43,049 nt of DNA from Lachnospiraceae bacterium (lineage in GTDB: Bacteria > Bacillota > Clostridia > Lachnospirales > Lachnospiraceae). Below, one piece after another: positions 23,617-32,021 of this stretch. Below the pieces are notes generated by a model, which saw only the letters and a list, made by a program, of their open reading frames with translations, was not told where the DNA came from and searched no databases. The stretch's first letter is position 1; each line of letters opens with the position of its first letter. The position numbers and the translations under genes are program-made. The stretch spans positions 1-43,049 of the forward strand of contig JAIKZQ010000054.1 of assembly GCA_024682075.1 (NCBI GenBank), written 5' to 3'.

Positions 23617-24645
23617 TCAAAGCTTTATTTCGTGTACCCATCCCTCGGGTGCTTCTATGCGGCCCATCTGGATGCCGGTAAGAGTATCGTAAAGCTTCTT
23701 GGTAACAGGTCCCATTTCTTCCATTCCGCTGGGGAAGCAGATCTCCTTGCCGTGATCGTTGATCTTTCCGACAGGTGAGATGACTGCTGCGGTTCCGCAA
23801 AGTCCGCACTCTGCCATGTCCGCAACTTCTTCAAGAGTAATCTCTCTTTCCTCAGCCTCAAGTCCGAGATATTCCTTGGCAACATGGATAAGGCTTCTTC
23901 TGGTGATCGAGGGAAGAATGCTGTTTGACTTGGGAGTGACAACCTTGCCGTCCTTGGTGACGAAGAGGAAGTTAGCTCCGCCGGTCTCCTCAACCTTGGT
24001 CCTGGTAGCGGAATCAAGATACATGTTCTCGGCGAATCCTTCAGCATGTGCCGTGACGATCGCATGAAGGCTCATCGCATAGTTAAGTCCTGCCTTGATG
24101 TCTCCGGTTCCGTGAGGTGCCGCACGGTCAAAGTCGGATACCTTGATGACGATGGGCTTAGCTCCGCCCTTGAAATAAGGTCCTACGGGTGTAACGAGGA
24201 TCCTGAACTGATATTCATCTGCGGGCTTTACTCCGATGACGGGATTGGAGCCGAAGATGTAAGGTCTGACATAAAGAGTCGCGCCGCTTCCGTAAGGAGG
24301 AACATATGCTGCGTTAGCCTTAACGGTCTTCTCAACAGCATCAATGAACTTTCCTTCGGGGAGAGTGGGGATCTCAAGTCTTGCTGCAGACTGATTGATG
24401 CGCTCTGCGTTTAAGTCGGGGCGGAATGTTACAATGCGTCCGTCTTCGGTGGTATATGCCTTAAGTCCCTCGAATACAGTCTGTGCATACTGAAGAACTC
24501 CGGCACACTCGTTAAGGACAACCTTATCGTCAGTGGTGATCTCTCCGTCGTCCCACTTTCCGTCCTTGTAATATGAGACGTAACGATAATCCGTCTTCAT
24601 ATAACCAAATCCTAAATTGCCCCAGTCAATGTCCTTCTTTTCCAT
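23617..24645 (-). CDS. ilvE: Branched-chain amino acid aminotransferase
   Basis: 342 residues, class IV PLP aminotransferase that interconverts branched-chain amino acids and 2-oxo acids with glutamate. Family signs: ECAGVLQYAQTVFEGLKAY, FRPDLNAERINQSAARL, YVRPYIFGSNPVIGVKPADEY, GDIKAGLNYAMSL (with the PLP Lys) and EVADMAECGLCGTAAVISPVG. Length fits the larger IlvE type. AGAGGG precedes ATG at 24645. It has its own promoter and leads the five-gene set with the foldase, HD-GYP, SPFH and esterase genes. Confidence 0.93.
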   Translation of the reverse strand: MEKKDIDWGNLGFGYMKTDYRYVSYYKDGKWDDGEITTDDKVVLNECAGVLQYAQTVFEGLKAYTTEDGRIVTFRPDLNAERINQSAARLEIPTLPEGKFIDAVEKTVKANAAYVPPYGSGATLYVRPYIFGSNPVIGVKPADEYQFRILVTPVGPYFKGGAKPIVIKVSDFDRAAPHGTGDIKAGLNYAMSLHAIVTAHAEGFAENMYLDSATRTKVEETGGANFLFVTKDGKVVTPKSNSILPSITRRSLIHVAKEYLGLEAEEREITLEEVADMAECGLCGTAAVISPVGKINDHGKEICFPSGMEEMGPVTKKLYDTLTGIQMGRIEAPEGWVHEIKL

Positions 24646-24692
24646 TTCAGATCAGCCCTCTTTCGTATTAAGATTTTGGAAAAATCCAATTA

Positions 24693-24722
24693 ATTTTATC
24701 ACAACGGACAGGTGTCTATCAA
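24693..24722 (-). promoter_or_regulatory. Promoter of ilvE
   Basis: Minus strand: TTGATA (24717-24722), 18-base spacer, TAAAAT (24693-24698) with extended TGA element. It lies between the folA stop and ilvE, about 45 bases before the ilvE start. Confidence 0.65.
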
Positions 24723-24731
24723 TAAAACAAA

Positions 24732-25217
24732 CTAAATCCGTTCGTAAGTCACAAAATGGTATGTCAGGTCAAAATACGTCTGTTCATCCGAAGTTTCCGT
24801 TATCTTCCATCCTTCATCGGCATCAAGATCCGGAAAATATGTGTCAGCCTCAAATGCGTGATCGATCCTGGTGACTATTGCCTTGTCGCAGTAAGGAAGG
24901 AGCTGCTCGTAGATCGTTCCTCCGCCTATCACGAATACCTCATCGTCAAGTCCCTTCACGATCTCAAGGAGTTCATCAACACTGTGTGCCACCTCGGCAC
25001 CCTCAACGCTGTACGAAGGATCGCGGCTCATGATGATGTTGGTCCTGTCCTTTAAGGGACGTCCTCCGGGAAAAGTGGAAAGAGTCTTTCTTCCCAGCAC
25101 GACGGTATGTCCGGTTGTAAGAGCCTTGAAATTCTTATGATCCTCCTTGATCCTGACAAGGAGCTCGTCCTTATTGCCTATGCCCCAGTTCTCATCAGCG
25201 GCAACGATTATCGTCAT
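24732..25217 (-). CDS. folA: Dihydrofolate reductase
   Basis: 161 residues of the standard DHFR fold: MTIIVAADENWGIGNKDELL (substrate loop), GHTVVLGRKTLSTFPGGRPL (NADPH), EVFVIGGGTIYEQLLPYCDKA. It regenerates tetrahydrofolate from the dihydrofolate made by ThyA, whose gene is just upstream. ATG at 25217 is preferred over 25235 because AAAGGAG precedes it and the mature DHFR sequence begins there. Confidence 0.94.
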   Translation of the reverse strand: MTIIVAADENWGIGNKDELLVRIKEDHKNFKALTTGHTVVLGRKTLSTFPGGRPLKDRTNIIMSRDPSYSVEGAEVAHSVDELLEIVKGLDDEVFVIGGGTIYEQLLPYCDKAIVTRIDHAFEADTYFPDLDADEGWKITETSDEQTYFDLTYHFVTYERI

Positions 25218-25238
25218 CTTATCTCCTTTCGCCATACA

Positions 25239-26087
25239 TCAGATCGCTATTGGGATGTTCTTGATCTGCTCATGGTGCCTGTAATCATCAAGCCATACAT
25301 CCTCAGCCGTGAACTTATAGAAATCCTTCACGTCGGGATTCAGATGGAAAGCCGGTGCAGGCAGGGGTTCTCTTTCGATCATTTCCTTTATGAGCGGGAT
25401 GTGCCTGTCATAGATGTGGCAGTCCGCGATCACATGTACCAGTTCACCGACATTCATGTCACAAACCTGTGCCAGCATATGCACCAGAACCGCATACTGC
25501 ACGATGTTCCAGTTATTGGCGGCAAGCATGTCCTGGGAACGCTGGTTTAAGATTGCGTTGAGCGTGAGTCTGTCCTCTCCCTCTTTCTGTGTAACGTTGA
25601 ATGTCATCGAGTATGCACAGGGATAAAGGTTCATCTCGTGCAGATCCTGGAAGACATAGAGATTGGTCATGATGCGCCTTGAAAAAGGATTGTTCCTGAG
25701 ATCGTATATGACACGATCGACCATGTCCATCTTGCCCTCGGGATACTCGTGCTTTACTCTCATCTGATATCCGTATGCCTTGCCGATAGAGCCGCTTTCA
25801 TCCGCCCACTCATCCCAGATATGTGAATGAAGGTCACCGATGTTGTTACTCTTTCTCTGCCATATCCAGAGCATCTCGTCTGTAGCTGACTTAAGGGCAG
25901 TCCTGCGCAGTGTCATGATGGGAAATTCCCTGCTCAGATCATACCTGTTCACGACTCCGAACTGCTTGATGGTATATGCCGGAGTGCCGTCTTCCCAGTG
26001 AGGTCTTACCTTCTGTCCCTCGGTACTGGTGCCGTTCTCCAGAATATCCTTGCATGTCTTTATGAATACTTCATCAGCATAACTCAT
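25239..26087 (-). CDS. thyA: Thymidylate synthase (variant ThyA)
   Basis: 282 residues that methylate dUMP to dTMP using methylene-tetrahydrofolate. ThyA signs: SRRIMTNLY, nucleophile C157 in YPCAYSM, NQRSQDMLAANNWN and DCHIYDRHI. In canonical ThyA the Cys is followed by His and, four residues later, Gln; here those positions are A158 and T162. This is a Clostridia-type variant I recall from other Firmicutes, so still expected to be active. It forms a pair with folA (21 bases apart) and follows the beta-CASP gene by 14 bases. Confidence 0.92.
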   Translation of the reverse strand: MSYADEVFIKTCKDILENGTSTEGQKVRPHWEDGTPAYTIKQFGVVNRYDLSREFPIMTLRRTALKSATDEMLWIWQRKSNNIGDLHSHIWDEWADESGSIGKAYGYQMRVKHEYPEGKMDMVDRVIYDLRNNPFSRRIMTNLYVFQDLHEMNLYPCAYSMTFNVTQKEGEDRLTLNAILNQRSQDMLAANNWNIVQYAVLVHMLAQVCDMNVGELVHVIADCHIYDRHIPLIKEMIEREPLPAPAFHLNPDVKDFYKFTAEDVWLDDYRHHEQIKNIPIAI

Positions 26088-26101
26088 AAGAAATAATCCT
26101 T

Positions 26102-27715
26102 TTACTTTCTGTCGTCGTATTTTTCGCAGAGCGATGTGATCTGGTCTGCAAGTCTTCCGATATCCTTGTTCGGATAACCGTCCATGCCCTTGATGATCGC
26201 CATGAGTCTCTGACCGGCAGCAACAAGACGTGCATAAACTCCTGAAACGACTTTCCCTGCAGGAGTCTTCTTTGCTTTCCTTACAGGCTCTGCTTCATAG
26301 GTGAACCTTCCGGCTGCGAGGTCGAATTCCGATCCGCTGTAAGGAGCTACTGCGCGCTGGCCGTACTCTATCTTGAGCGTCTCGGCAAAAGAGGTCGCTA
26401 CCGAATCCTCGCCGTGTACTATGAATACCTTCTTGGGCTTTTCCTCAAACTGGGAGATCCACCAGATCAGTCCGTCCTTGTCGGCATGTCCGCTCAGTCC
26501 CCTGAGCTGCTTTATCTCGGCCCTGACCTCGATCTCCTCGCCAAAGAGCTTGACCGTCTCCGCGCCTTCGACGATCGCTCTTCCGAGAGTTCCGTTTGCC
26601 TGATATCCGACGAAGAGGATCGTGCATTCAGGTCTCCAGAGATTGTGCTTGAGATGATGCCTGATACGTCCGGCTTCGCACATTCCTGATGCTGAGATTA
26701 TGACCTTGGGCTCTTCGATGAAATTGATGTTCTTGGATTCATCACTGGTGATCGCAAGCTTCAGTCCCGCAAAAGAGATCGGGTTGATGCCCTGTCTGAC
26801 CAGCTCCATCGCATCCTCGGAGAAGCAATCCATGCGGTTTGCGGTGAAGATCTCCGTAGCATCAACAGCAAGCGGAGAATCCACATATACAGCGAAATTA
26901 TCGTGTCCTTTGATTCTCTTGTGAACCTTGATCCTTCTGAGGAAATATAACAGTTCCTGGGTACGCCCCACTGCAAAAGAAGGAATGACGACATTTCCGC
27001 CCCTGTCGAACGTGGTCTGAATCACGTCAGCGAGCATGGTCTCGAAATCACCCTCGGGTTCGGGATGATTCCTGTCGCCGTAGGTGGATTCCATGATGAC
27101 ATAATCGGCTTCCTTAGTAGGCTTGGGATCCTTGATGAGAGGCTGTCTGCTGTTTCCGATATCTCCGGAAAAGACAAGCTTCTTGGAATTATTCTCTTCG
27201 GTGATCCACACCTCTATGCTGGCTGATCCGAGCAGGTGTCCGATGTCGGTGAATCTGATCTGTATTCCGTCGCATACATCGACAACGGTGTCATAATGGC
27301 AGGCAACAAGTCTTCTGATCGCGCCTTCGGCATCCTCCATGCTGTAGAGGGGCTCAACCGGCGGAGCATCCTTTGTACGGCGGTTCTTCCTGTTCTTGTA
27401 TTCCGCATCCATCATCTGAATGTGGGCACAGTCACGGAGCATTATGGAGCACAGATCACATGTTGCATCGGTTGCAAAGATCTGTCCCCTGAATCCTCTT
27501 GCGTACAGAAGAGGAAGAAGTCCCGAGTGGTCGATATGCGCATGAGTCAGGAACACATAATCGATGTGGGCTTCGGGCACGGGAAGAGGGACATTTTCGA
27601 AGGTATCGATGCCCTGCTCCATTCCGTAGTCCACTAAGATGTTCTTGCCGCAAGCCTCGAGGAAATGACAGCTTCCGGTTACTTCGTGTGTGGCTCCAAC
27701 AAAGATAAGCTTCAT
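26102..27715 (-). CDS. Beta-CASP MBL-fold RNA-processing-type hydrolase (YSH1 family)
   Basis: 537 residues. The metallo-beta-lactamase core has LTHAHIDHSG (H58, H60, D62, H63); the beta-CASP insert and later motifs include ESTYGDRNH, IPSFAVGRTQELL, ISASGMCEAGRIRHHL and GLSGHADKDG, and a C-terminal VHGE. This set defines the CPSF73/YSH1-like archaeal and bacterial nucleases. It probably cuts RNA in the cytosol; targets unknown. It differs from RNase J (about 555 residues with distinctive C-terminal domain). It sits between the membrane-anchored gene (27757) and thyA. Confidence 0.88.
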   Translation of the reverse strand: MKLIFVGATHEVTGSCHFLEACGKNILVDYGMEQGIDTFENVPLPVPEAHIDYVFLTHAHIDHSGLLPLLYARGFRGQIFATDATCDLCSIMLRDCAHIQMMDAEYKNRKNRRTKDAPPVEPLYSMEDAEGAIRRLVACHYDTVVDVCDGIQIRFTDIGHLLGSASIEVWITEENNSKKLVFSGDIGNSRQPLIKDPKPTKEADYVIMESTYGDRNHPEPEGDFETMLADVIQTTFDRGGNVVIPSFAVGRTQELLYFLRRIKVHKRIKGHDNFAVYVDSPLAVDATEIFTANRMDCFSEDAMELVRQGINPISFAGLKLAITSDESKNINFIEEPKVIISASGMCEAGRIRHHLKHNLWRPECTILFVGYQANGTLGRAIVEGAETVKLFGEEIEVRAEIKQLRGLSGHADKDGLIWWISQFEEKPKKVFIVHGEDSVATSFAETLKIEYGQRAVAPYSGSEFDLAAGRFTYEAEPVRKAKKTPAGKVVSGVYARLVAAGQRLMAIIKGMDGYPNKDIGRLADQITSLCEKYDDRK

Positions 27716-27756
27716 AATCCGTCTCCTTTTTTCAAAGAGTCCAAACAGCCTTTCAC

Positions 27757-28902
27757 TTAATCAGTAATGCCTGCATCTTCAAGACTTCTGGGTTCCTGTC
27801 TGGGAACATCGGCAAGATACCATGTACCGTCTCTCTTGATGAATACCCAGATAGCATCACTTCCCTCATTCTTGGTCTGGTAAGCAGTGGAATTGAAATT
27901 CACGACCAGATCGAAAACAATGTTGGCAGACACGCAGTTGTCGCAATATGTGACGAAATTGTCGGCACTCACATTGTAATAGTTATAGGAGGTGATATGT
28001 GAAGTCGGATAGAAATTGGTGACTGCGGTCGAAAGCGACTCCCTGTACTCGGAACCGGGAAGGAGGTAATTATATACCGCTCCTGAATTGACGCCGATGA
28101 AGTGCTTGCCGTAGCTTTCAACGATAGTGGGGATCAGTGCGTTGATCTCGGCAACAACATCCGCGGAAGTCTGCAAAGGCGCTGAGTAATCGGTGCCGTC
28201 GCAGGTCAGCTCAATGGGAGTTCCGTCCGCATTTCTGGCAGTGACTACGGGGTTGTTCCACAATCCGCTCACCTGATAGGTAGTGAACGTGGGAACGTAT
28301 GTCATGTACTGGGTGACATTGCGTATGATGTCGATGCCCTTCACGACATCCTGGCCGTTCTCGTCCTTCATGATGTCCGCAGAAGTCAGGTCTCTTCCAG
28401 AGACATTGACGATGACACCTGTCGGAACGGTCACTGTATATACATCAGTTGACATCAGATACTCGTCGGGATAGAACTTGTCGCATCCCCAGATATCCAT
28501 GTCATATTCATTCTTGTCAACGACCTTGAGAGTCACATCGGTGACAGGCTCTCCGCCGGCCCTGATGATATATCTGGGCACCTCTGCGGAGGACATTGGA
28601 GATTCCTCGATGGTTATCTCCTTACCCAAGATGATCTCTTTGATATGAGCCTCATAATCAAAGATATTGTAGTAAACGGATTCGGTGACAAGGTTCTCGC
28701 CTGTCATGACTGTCTCGATGGCACCGGTCTCAAATGCGGTCCTGATCTCGGTAATGCCGGTTGCGGGCAGCGCATTTTCGTAAGCGGTCAGATATCCCTT
28801 GAACCATCTGAGGAAGAAAAATATTCCTATGCAGCCAAGGATGAAATAGATCAGAAGGCCTACTTTAAAATAACTTTTTTTCTTGCCATATTCTCTGCTC
28901 AT
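27757..28902 (-). CDS. Membrane-anchored extracytoplasmic protein, function unknown
   Basis: 381 residues with a basic N terminus (SREYGKKKSYFK) and one transmembrane helix at about 14-34, then an outside domain with repeated beta-strand-like segments. Features: GITEIRTAFETGAIETVMTG, repeated VTVPTGVIVNVSGRDL, and a Tyr/Thr/Asn-rich region; a pair of Cys in YCDNC (near 325). No known family is recognised. It begins inside the stop of the phosphodiester glycosidase gene (TGATG, one shared base), so it is likely its partner. Confidence 0.7.
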   Translation of the reverse strand: MSREYGKKKSYFKVGLLIYFILGCIGIFFFLRWFKGYLTAYENALPATGITEIRTAFETGAIETVMTGENLVTESVYYNIFDYEAHIKEIILGKEITIEESPMSSAEVPRYIIRAGGEPVTDVTLKVVDKNEYDMDIWGCDKFYPDEYLMSTDVYTVTVPTGVIVNVSGRDLTSADIMKDENGQDVVKGIDIIRNVTQYMTYVPTFTTYQVSGLWNNPVVTARNADGTPIELTCDGTDYSAPLQTSADVVAEINALIPTIVESYGKHFIGVNSGAVYNYLLPGSEYRESLSTAVTNFYPTSHITSYNYYNVSADNFVTYCDNCVSANIVFDLVVNFNSTAYQTKNEGSDAIWVFIKRDGTWYLADVPRQEPRSLEDAGITD

Positions 28903-30020
28903 CAGTTACCCTCCCCGTTCATAAGAGCAAGTGCATCGTAGGAGGTGTTAGCCTCAGTGCTCATGATAAGAAATGCTGTGGGACAGCGTCTGGGTCCCGT
29001 GGGTGAATAAGGATTGTTAACGGTGATGCCGTTGTATTCCATCTGTGTGGAGGTACCGCCGTCAAGACATGCCGCATTGATTGCACCGTAATCCTGCATG
29101 ATGTCGATCATCTCCTTGAAGGTAGCTCCAAGGCTGGATGCCTGACGTCCGTCGATGACGCACATAAGGATGGCTCCGTCCGCACGCTGTCCTATCGCGG
29201 TACGGGGATTCTTTCCGCCACCGTATACATCAACGCTGGGAACCTCAAGAGGCTCACCGTCTATTATCAGGAAAGGACCGGTCTCGTGCTTGACATGAAC
29301 CGCATCCCTGACATTCAGCGCAAGTGCCTGGGCGACCGAATAACCCTTGAGAAGTATGAGCTTATTGTCGAAAGTAAGACAGACAAGATTCCACTTGCCG
29401 ACATCATTGTTCTCATAAAGAGCCTGTCCCTGGGAAATGACTCCTCCGACCGGACATGCGGTATAGCTGTAGGAACCCATGTCGACGAACTCTCCGCCGT
29501 TAACTCCTCCGATGGCGTTATAACGCTCGCAGAATTTCTTGACGACATCACCGTCACCCTGTCTGAACTGGTCAACGGTTCCCACGAAAACTGTAGAAGG
29601 ATCCTGGATGATCATCATGTATCCGTGATACGTTCCGCCGTTGATCTCCTCAATGACAATGGGAGGAACGCTTTCATCCGCGACCGTTTCTGCGGGGATC
29701 TGGATGAGATCGGTATTGGATGCCGTGCCGTCTGCGGCCTCGGGCATGGTATTTTCCGCGATGATCCTCTCGAATTCGTCATTTCCGAGGAAGAGCTTGG
29801 GAAGCCATTTAAGCGCGCTGGTCTCGTACGCGAACATGGCGAACTGGCTTCTGAATGCGGGACTGGGTCCGTGCATTGCAAGGAAACACGCTCCTATTAC
29901 AAGGATAAGTACCAGTAGGACCGTGACACCGATCACAGCAAGGGTCCTGAGGAACACCTTTAGGATCGTCTTTGCCACATTTAATCCTGTTGATGATTTC
30001 TTTTCTCTGAGACTGGACAT
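28902..30020 (-). CDS. Membrane-anchored phosphodiester glycosidase (NAGPA) protein
   Basis: 372 residues, one transmembrane helix at about 25-50 after a basic cytoplasmic start, and a C-terminal NAGPA domain (about 160-355). NAGPA signs: GVNGGEFVDMGSYSY, GPFLIIDGEPL, RTAIGQRADGAILMCVIDGRQ and INAACLDGGTSTQMEYNG. The family cleaves sugar phosphodiesters; exopolysaccharide or teichoic-type substrates are inferred. The ribosome site (AAAGG) is weak and far. It is coupled to the downstream gene at 28902 and is paralogous in its domain to the protein at 16888. Confidence 0.86.
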   Translation of the reverse strand: MSSLREKKSSTGLNVAKTILKVFLRTLAVIGVTVLLVLILVIGACFLAMHGPSPAFRSQFAMFAYETSALKWLPKLFLGNDEFERIIAENTMPEAADGTASNTDLIQIPAETVADESVPPIVIEEINGGTYHGYMMIIQDPSTVFVGTVDQFRQGDGDVVKKFCERYNAIGGVNGGEFVDMGSYSYTACPVGGVISQGQALYENNDVGKWNLVCLTFDNKLILLKGYSVAQALALNVRDAVHVKHETGPFLIIDGEPLEVPSVDVYGGGKNPRTAIGQRADGAILMCVIDGRQASSLGATFKEMIDIMQDYGAINAACLDGGTSTQMEYNGITVNNPYSPTGPRRCPTAFLIMSTEANTSYDALALMNGEGN

Positions 30021-30039
30021 TTAACGCTAACAACCTTTC

Positions 30040-31107
30040 TTATTTTTTGAAGACCCAGTTTCTCTGAATCTTAAAGCTTACAAAGAACAGACAGGTATCC
30101 ACGACCGCCTTGATGAGGGTCTTGAACCAGTCACTCTCGGCACCGAGAAGCATGGTGAGAAGGGCAACGAGTCCGATTGAGGCTCCGAGCTGGCACACCG
30201 CGAGGATCGCATATCTGAGTGCGCTCTTTGCGGCATCGCCGCTATGACCGAAGACCGCCTTCTTGTTGATCAGGAAATTGCATGCCGCGGATATGATCCT
30301 GGCGGCCACTCCCGCTATCGTTCCTCTGGTCGTTTCCGCAATGACCTTGGGTATGAAAGCAAGGACCACCCTGAAAGACACAAGGTCTATTATACACGAT
30401 AAAACGGAACTTGCGGCAAATTTAAAGATGACTCCGTAAATCCTTGCGGAATCCCTCAGAGGGTGGAAATGCGAGGTCTGATTCTCATCGATATAGACAG
30501 TCTCGATGGGCACTTCCGAATATGAGATATTGTCGGATCCGACCTTCAGGAGCTGATTGGTCTCATATTCATACCGGTCGCCATCGACGCGGGTCATGTA
30601 CTCGAGAAGTGATGCGGGAACCGCCCTGAGTCCCGTCTGCGTGTCCGAAACCTTTATGCCGCACACATACCTGAAGACGTTTCTCGTTATGACATTCCCG
30701 AGCCTGCTCCTTAAGGGAACCTGCGGAAGCGAGAAATCCCTGCATCCGATAATGAATGCTTTCTTTTCCGTCATGGCGTCTATGCACTTTGCGGCATCTT
30801 TCGGCGTATGCTGGCCGTCGCCGTCAACGGTCACGACTCCGAGCGTGTCCGGGCGTTCCTTCAGCACATACTCAAAGGCTGTCTTCATCGCCCTGCCCTT
30901 GCCCTTATTAACCTCATGGACCAGCACCGTTATGTTTTCCGGGAACTGTTCCTTTATCCTGGCGAACTCTCCGCGGTGCGCTTCATCGGATCCGTCATCT
31001 ACCAGGATCACATCCGAAAAACCTTCTTCTATCATTCCCTTAGCCGTATTGAGCAATTTCTCGTCCGGATTGAGGGAAGGAATTATCACCTGAACATTAT
31101 CGTACAT
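30040..31107 (-). CDS. GT2 glycosyltransferase fused to GtrA-like membrane domain
   Basis: 355 residues. The N-terminal half (about 1-220) is a DPM1-like family 2 glycosyltransferase: VIIPSLNPDEKLL, VILVDDGSDE, VVTVDGDGQHTPKD, with VKVSDTQTGLRAVP. The C-terminal half (about 225-355) has four hydrophobic segments of the GtrA family. GtrA proteins are thought to move polyprenyl-linked sugars; the fusion suggests sugar transfer to a polyprenyl-phosphate carrier at the membrane. It leads the operon with the NAGPA protein. AAAGAGG precedes ATG at 31107. Confidence 0.9.
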   Translation of the reverse strand: MYDNVQVIIPSLNPDEKLLNTAKGMIEEGFSDVILVDDGSDEAHRGEFARIKEQFPENITVLVHEVNKGKGRAMKTAFEYVLKERPDTLGVVTVDGDGQHTPKDAAKCIDAMTEKKAFIIGCRDFSLPQVPLRSRLGNVITRNVFRYVCGIKVSDTQTGLRAVPASLLEYMTRVDGDRYEYETNQLLKVGSDNISYSEVPIETVYIDENQTSHFHPLRDSARIYGVIFKFAASSVLSCIIDLVSFRVVLAFIPKVIAETTRGTIAGVAARIISAACNFLINKKAVFGHSGDAAKSALRYAILAVCQLGASIGLVALLTMLLGAESDWFKTLIKAVVDTCLFFVSFKIQRNWVFKK

Positions 31108-31173
31108 AAATACCTCTTTTTATGATATCATTATGTCTGTTAATCACATAAAGCAATGAAAGGAATAACAAAC

Positions 31174-31791
31174 ATGGAATCTCTTTTACATATGCAGTGG
31201 GACGAGCAGTTCCTTCTTTTTCTTCAGGACAACGTAAGAAGTGACTTTCTCACACCCATCATGACATTCATCACCCGTCTGGGAGACAAGGGCATATTCT
31301 GGATACTGACCGCGATCGTCCTGCTCTTTTTCAAGAAGACCCGTCCCCTGGGCATCATGGCGGGAATATCGCTTGTCTTCTCACTGCTGATAAACAATGC
31401 GCTCATCAAACCCAGCGTTGCCAGGATCCGTCCTTACGAAGTGATCAACGGACTACAGCTCATCATTGAAAAGCAGCCCGATCCTTCATTCCCCTCCGGT
31501 CATGCGGGTGCATCGTTTGCAGTCGGCGTTGTATATCTGGTCAAGGGTCCCAGAAAGATCGGAATCCCTGCGATAATCATCGCTGCACTGATCGGTTTCT
31601 CAAGACTTTACGTGGGTGTCCACTATCCTACCGATGTCATCGCCGGAATGATAACCGGAACCTTCTGTGCGATCATCGCCATCATGATCTGGAAGATTGT
31701 TGAGAAGAAGGCTCCCGTAAAGGTTGCAAACGCTCTCGGCATTGAAGAAAAGTCCGAAAACAGCCTGTCCGGAGAAGAAACAAAAGCCTGA
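31174..31791 (+). CDS. PAP2-family phosphatase
   Basis: 205 residues, about five or six transmembrane segments, with the full PAP2 motif set: KPSVARIRP, PSFPSGHA and SRLYVGVHYPTDV. It is likely a membrane lipid-phosphate or undecaprenyl-pyrophosphate phosphatase. ATG at 31174 is used because AAAGGA precedes it by nine bases; the in-frame ATG at 31156 has no ribosome site. It faces away from the GT2-GtrA gene, sharing a 66-base intergenic region. A basic/acid C-terminal tail ends the protein. Confidence 0.9.
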   Translation: MESLLHMQWDEQFLLFLQDNVRSDFLTPIMTFITRLGDKGIFWILTAIVLLFFKKTRPLGIMAGISLVFSLLINNALIKPSVARIRPYEVINGLQLIIEKQPDPSFPSGHAGASFAVGVVYLVKGPRKIGIPAIIIAALIGFSRLYVGVHYPTDVIAGMITGTFCAIIAIMIWKIVEKKAPVKVANALGIEEKSENSLSGEETKA

Positions 31792-31813
31792 TCAAAAATT
31801 TTTAAAATTTTTG

Positions 31814-31842
31814 TTGACAACCTGTCTGCTTTTTAGTATATT
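31814..31842 (+). promoter_or_regulatory. Promoter of tRNA-Gly
   Basis: TTGACA (31814-31819), 17-base spacer, TATATT (31837-31842), close to consensus, 28 bases before the mature tRNA. Directly upstream is an A/T tract (31795-31812) that could act as an UP element. Confidence 0.85.
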
Positions 31843-31869
31843 AACTTTTGTCGTGCGAAAGCAGACAAT

Positions 31870-31942
31870 GCGACAGTAGCTTAGTTGGTAAAGCGCCACC
31901 TTGCCAAGGTGGAGACCGCGGGTTCGAGCCCCGTCTGTCGCT
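31870..31942 (+). tRNA. tRNA-Gly (anticodon GCC)
   Basis: A 73-base cloverleaf: acceptor GCGACAG paired with CTGTCGC, D stem GCTT/AAGC, anticodon stem CCACC/GGTGG with loop TTGCCAA (anticodon GCC), T arm GCGGG-TTCGAGC-CCCGT, discriminator T. CCA is not encoded. GCC decodes GGC and GGU glycine codons. Discriminator U is the usual tRNA-Gly identity element in bacteria. Confidence 0.95.
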
Positions 31943-31952
31943 CTTTTTTTAT

Positions 31953-31980
31953 GCCTCAGATCAGATGTCTGAGGCTTTTT
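31953..31980 (+). terminator. Terminator of tRNA-Gly
   Basis: Perfect 8-bp stem GCCTCAGA (31953-31960) with TCTGAGGC (31968-31975), 7-base loop and five T, starting 11 bases past the tRNA. Confidence 0.85.
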
Positions 31981-32021
31981 ATGTCTGTGCGGACGGCTCG
32001 AAAGCCGCCCGCATAATACCA

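Noticed and set aside
29286..29918. 210-residue plus-strand ORF
   Set aside because: Opposite the NAGPA domain, whose motifs are clear on the minus strand.
31108..31173. Divergent promoters between GT2-GtrA and PAP2
   Set aside because: AT-rich and likely to hold promoters, but spacing of candidate boxes is poor, so none is listed.
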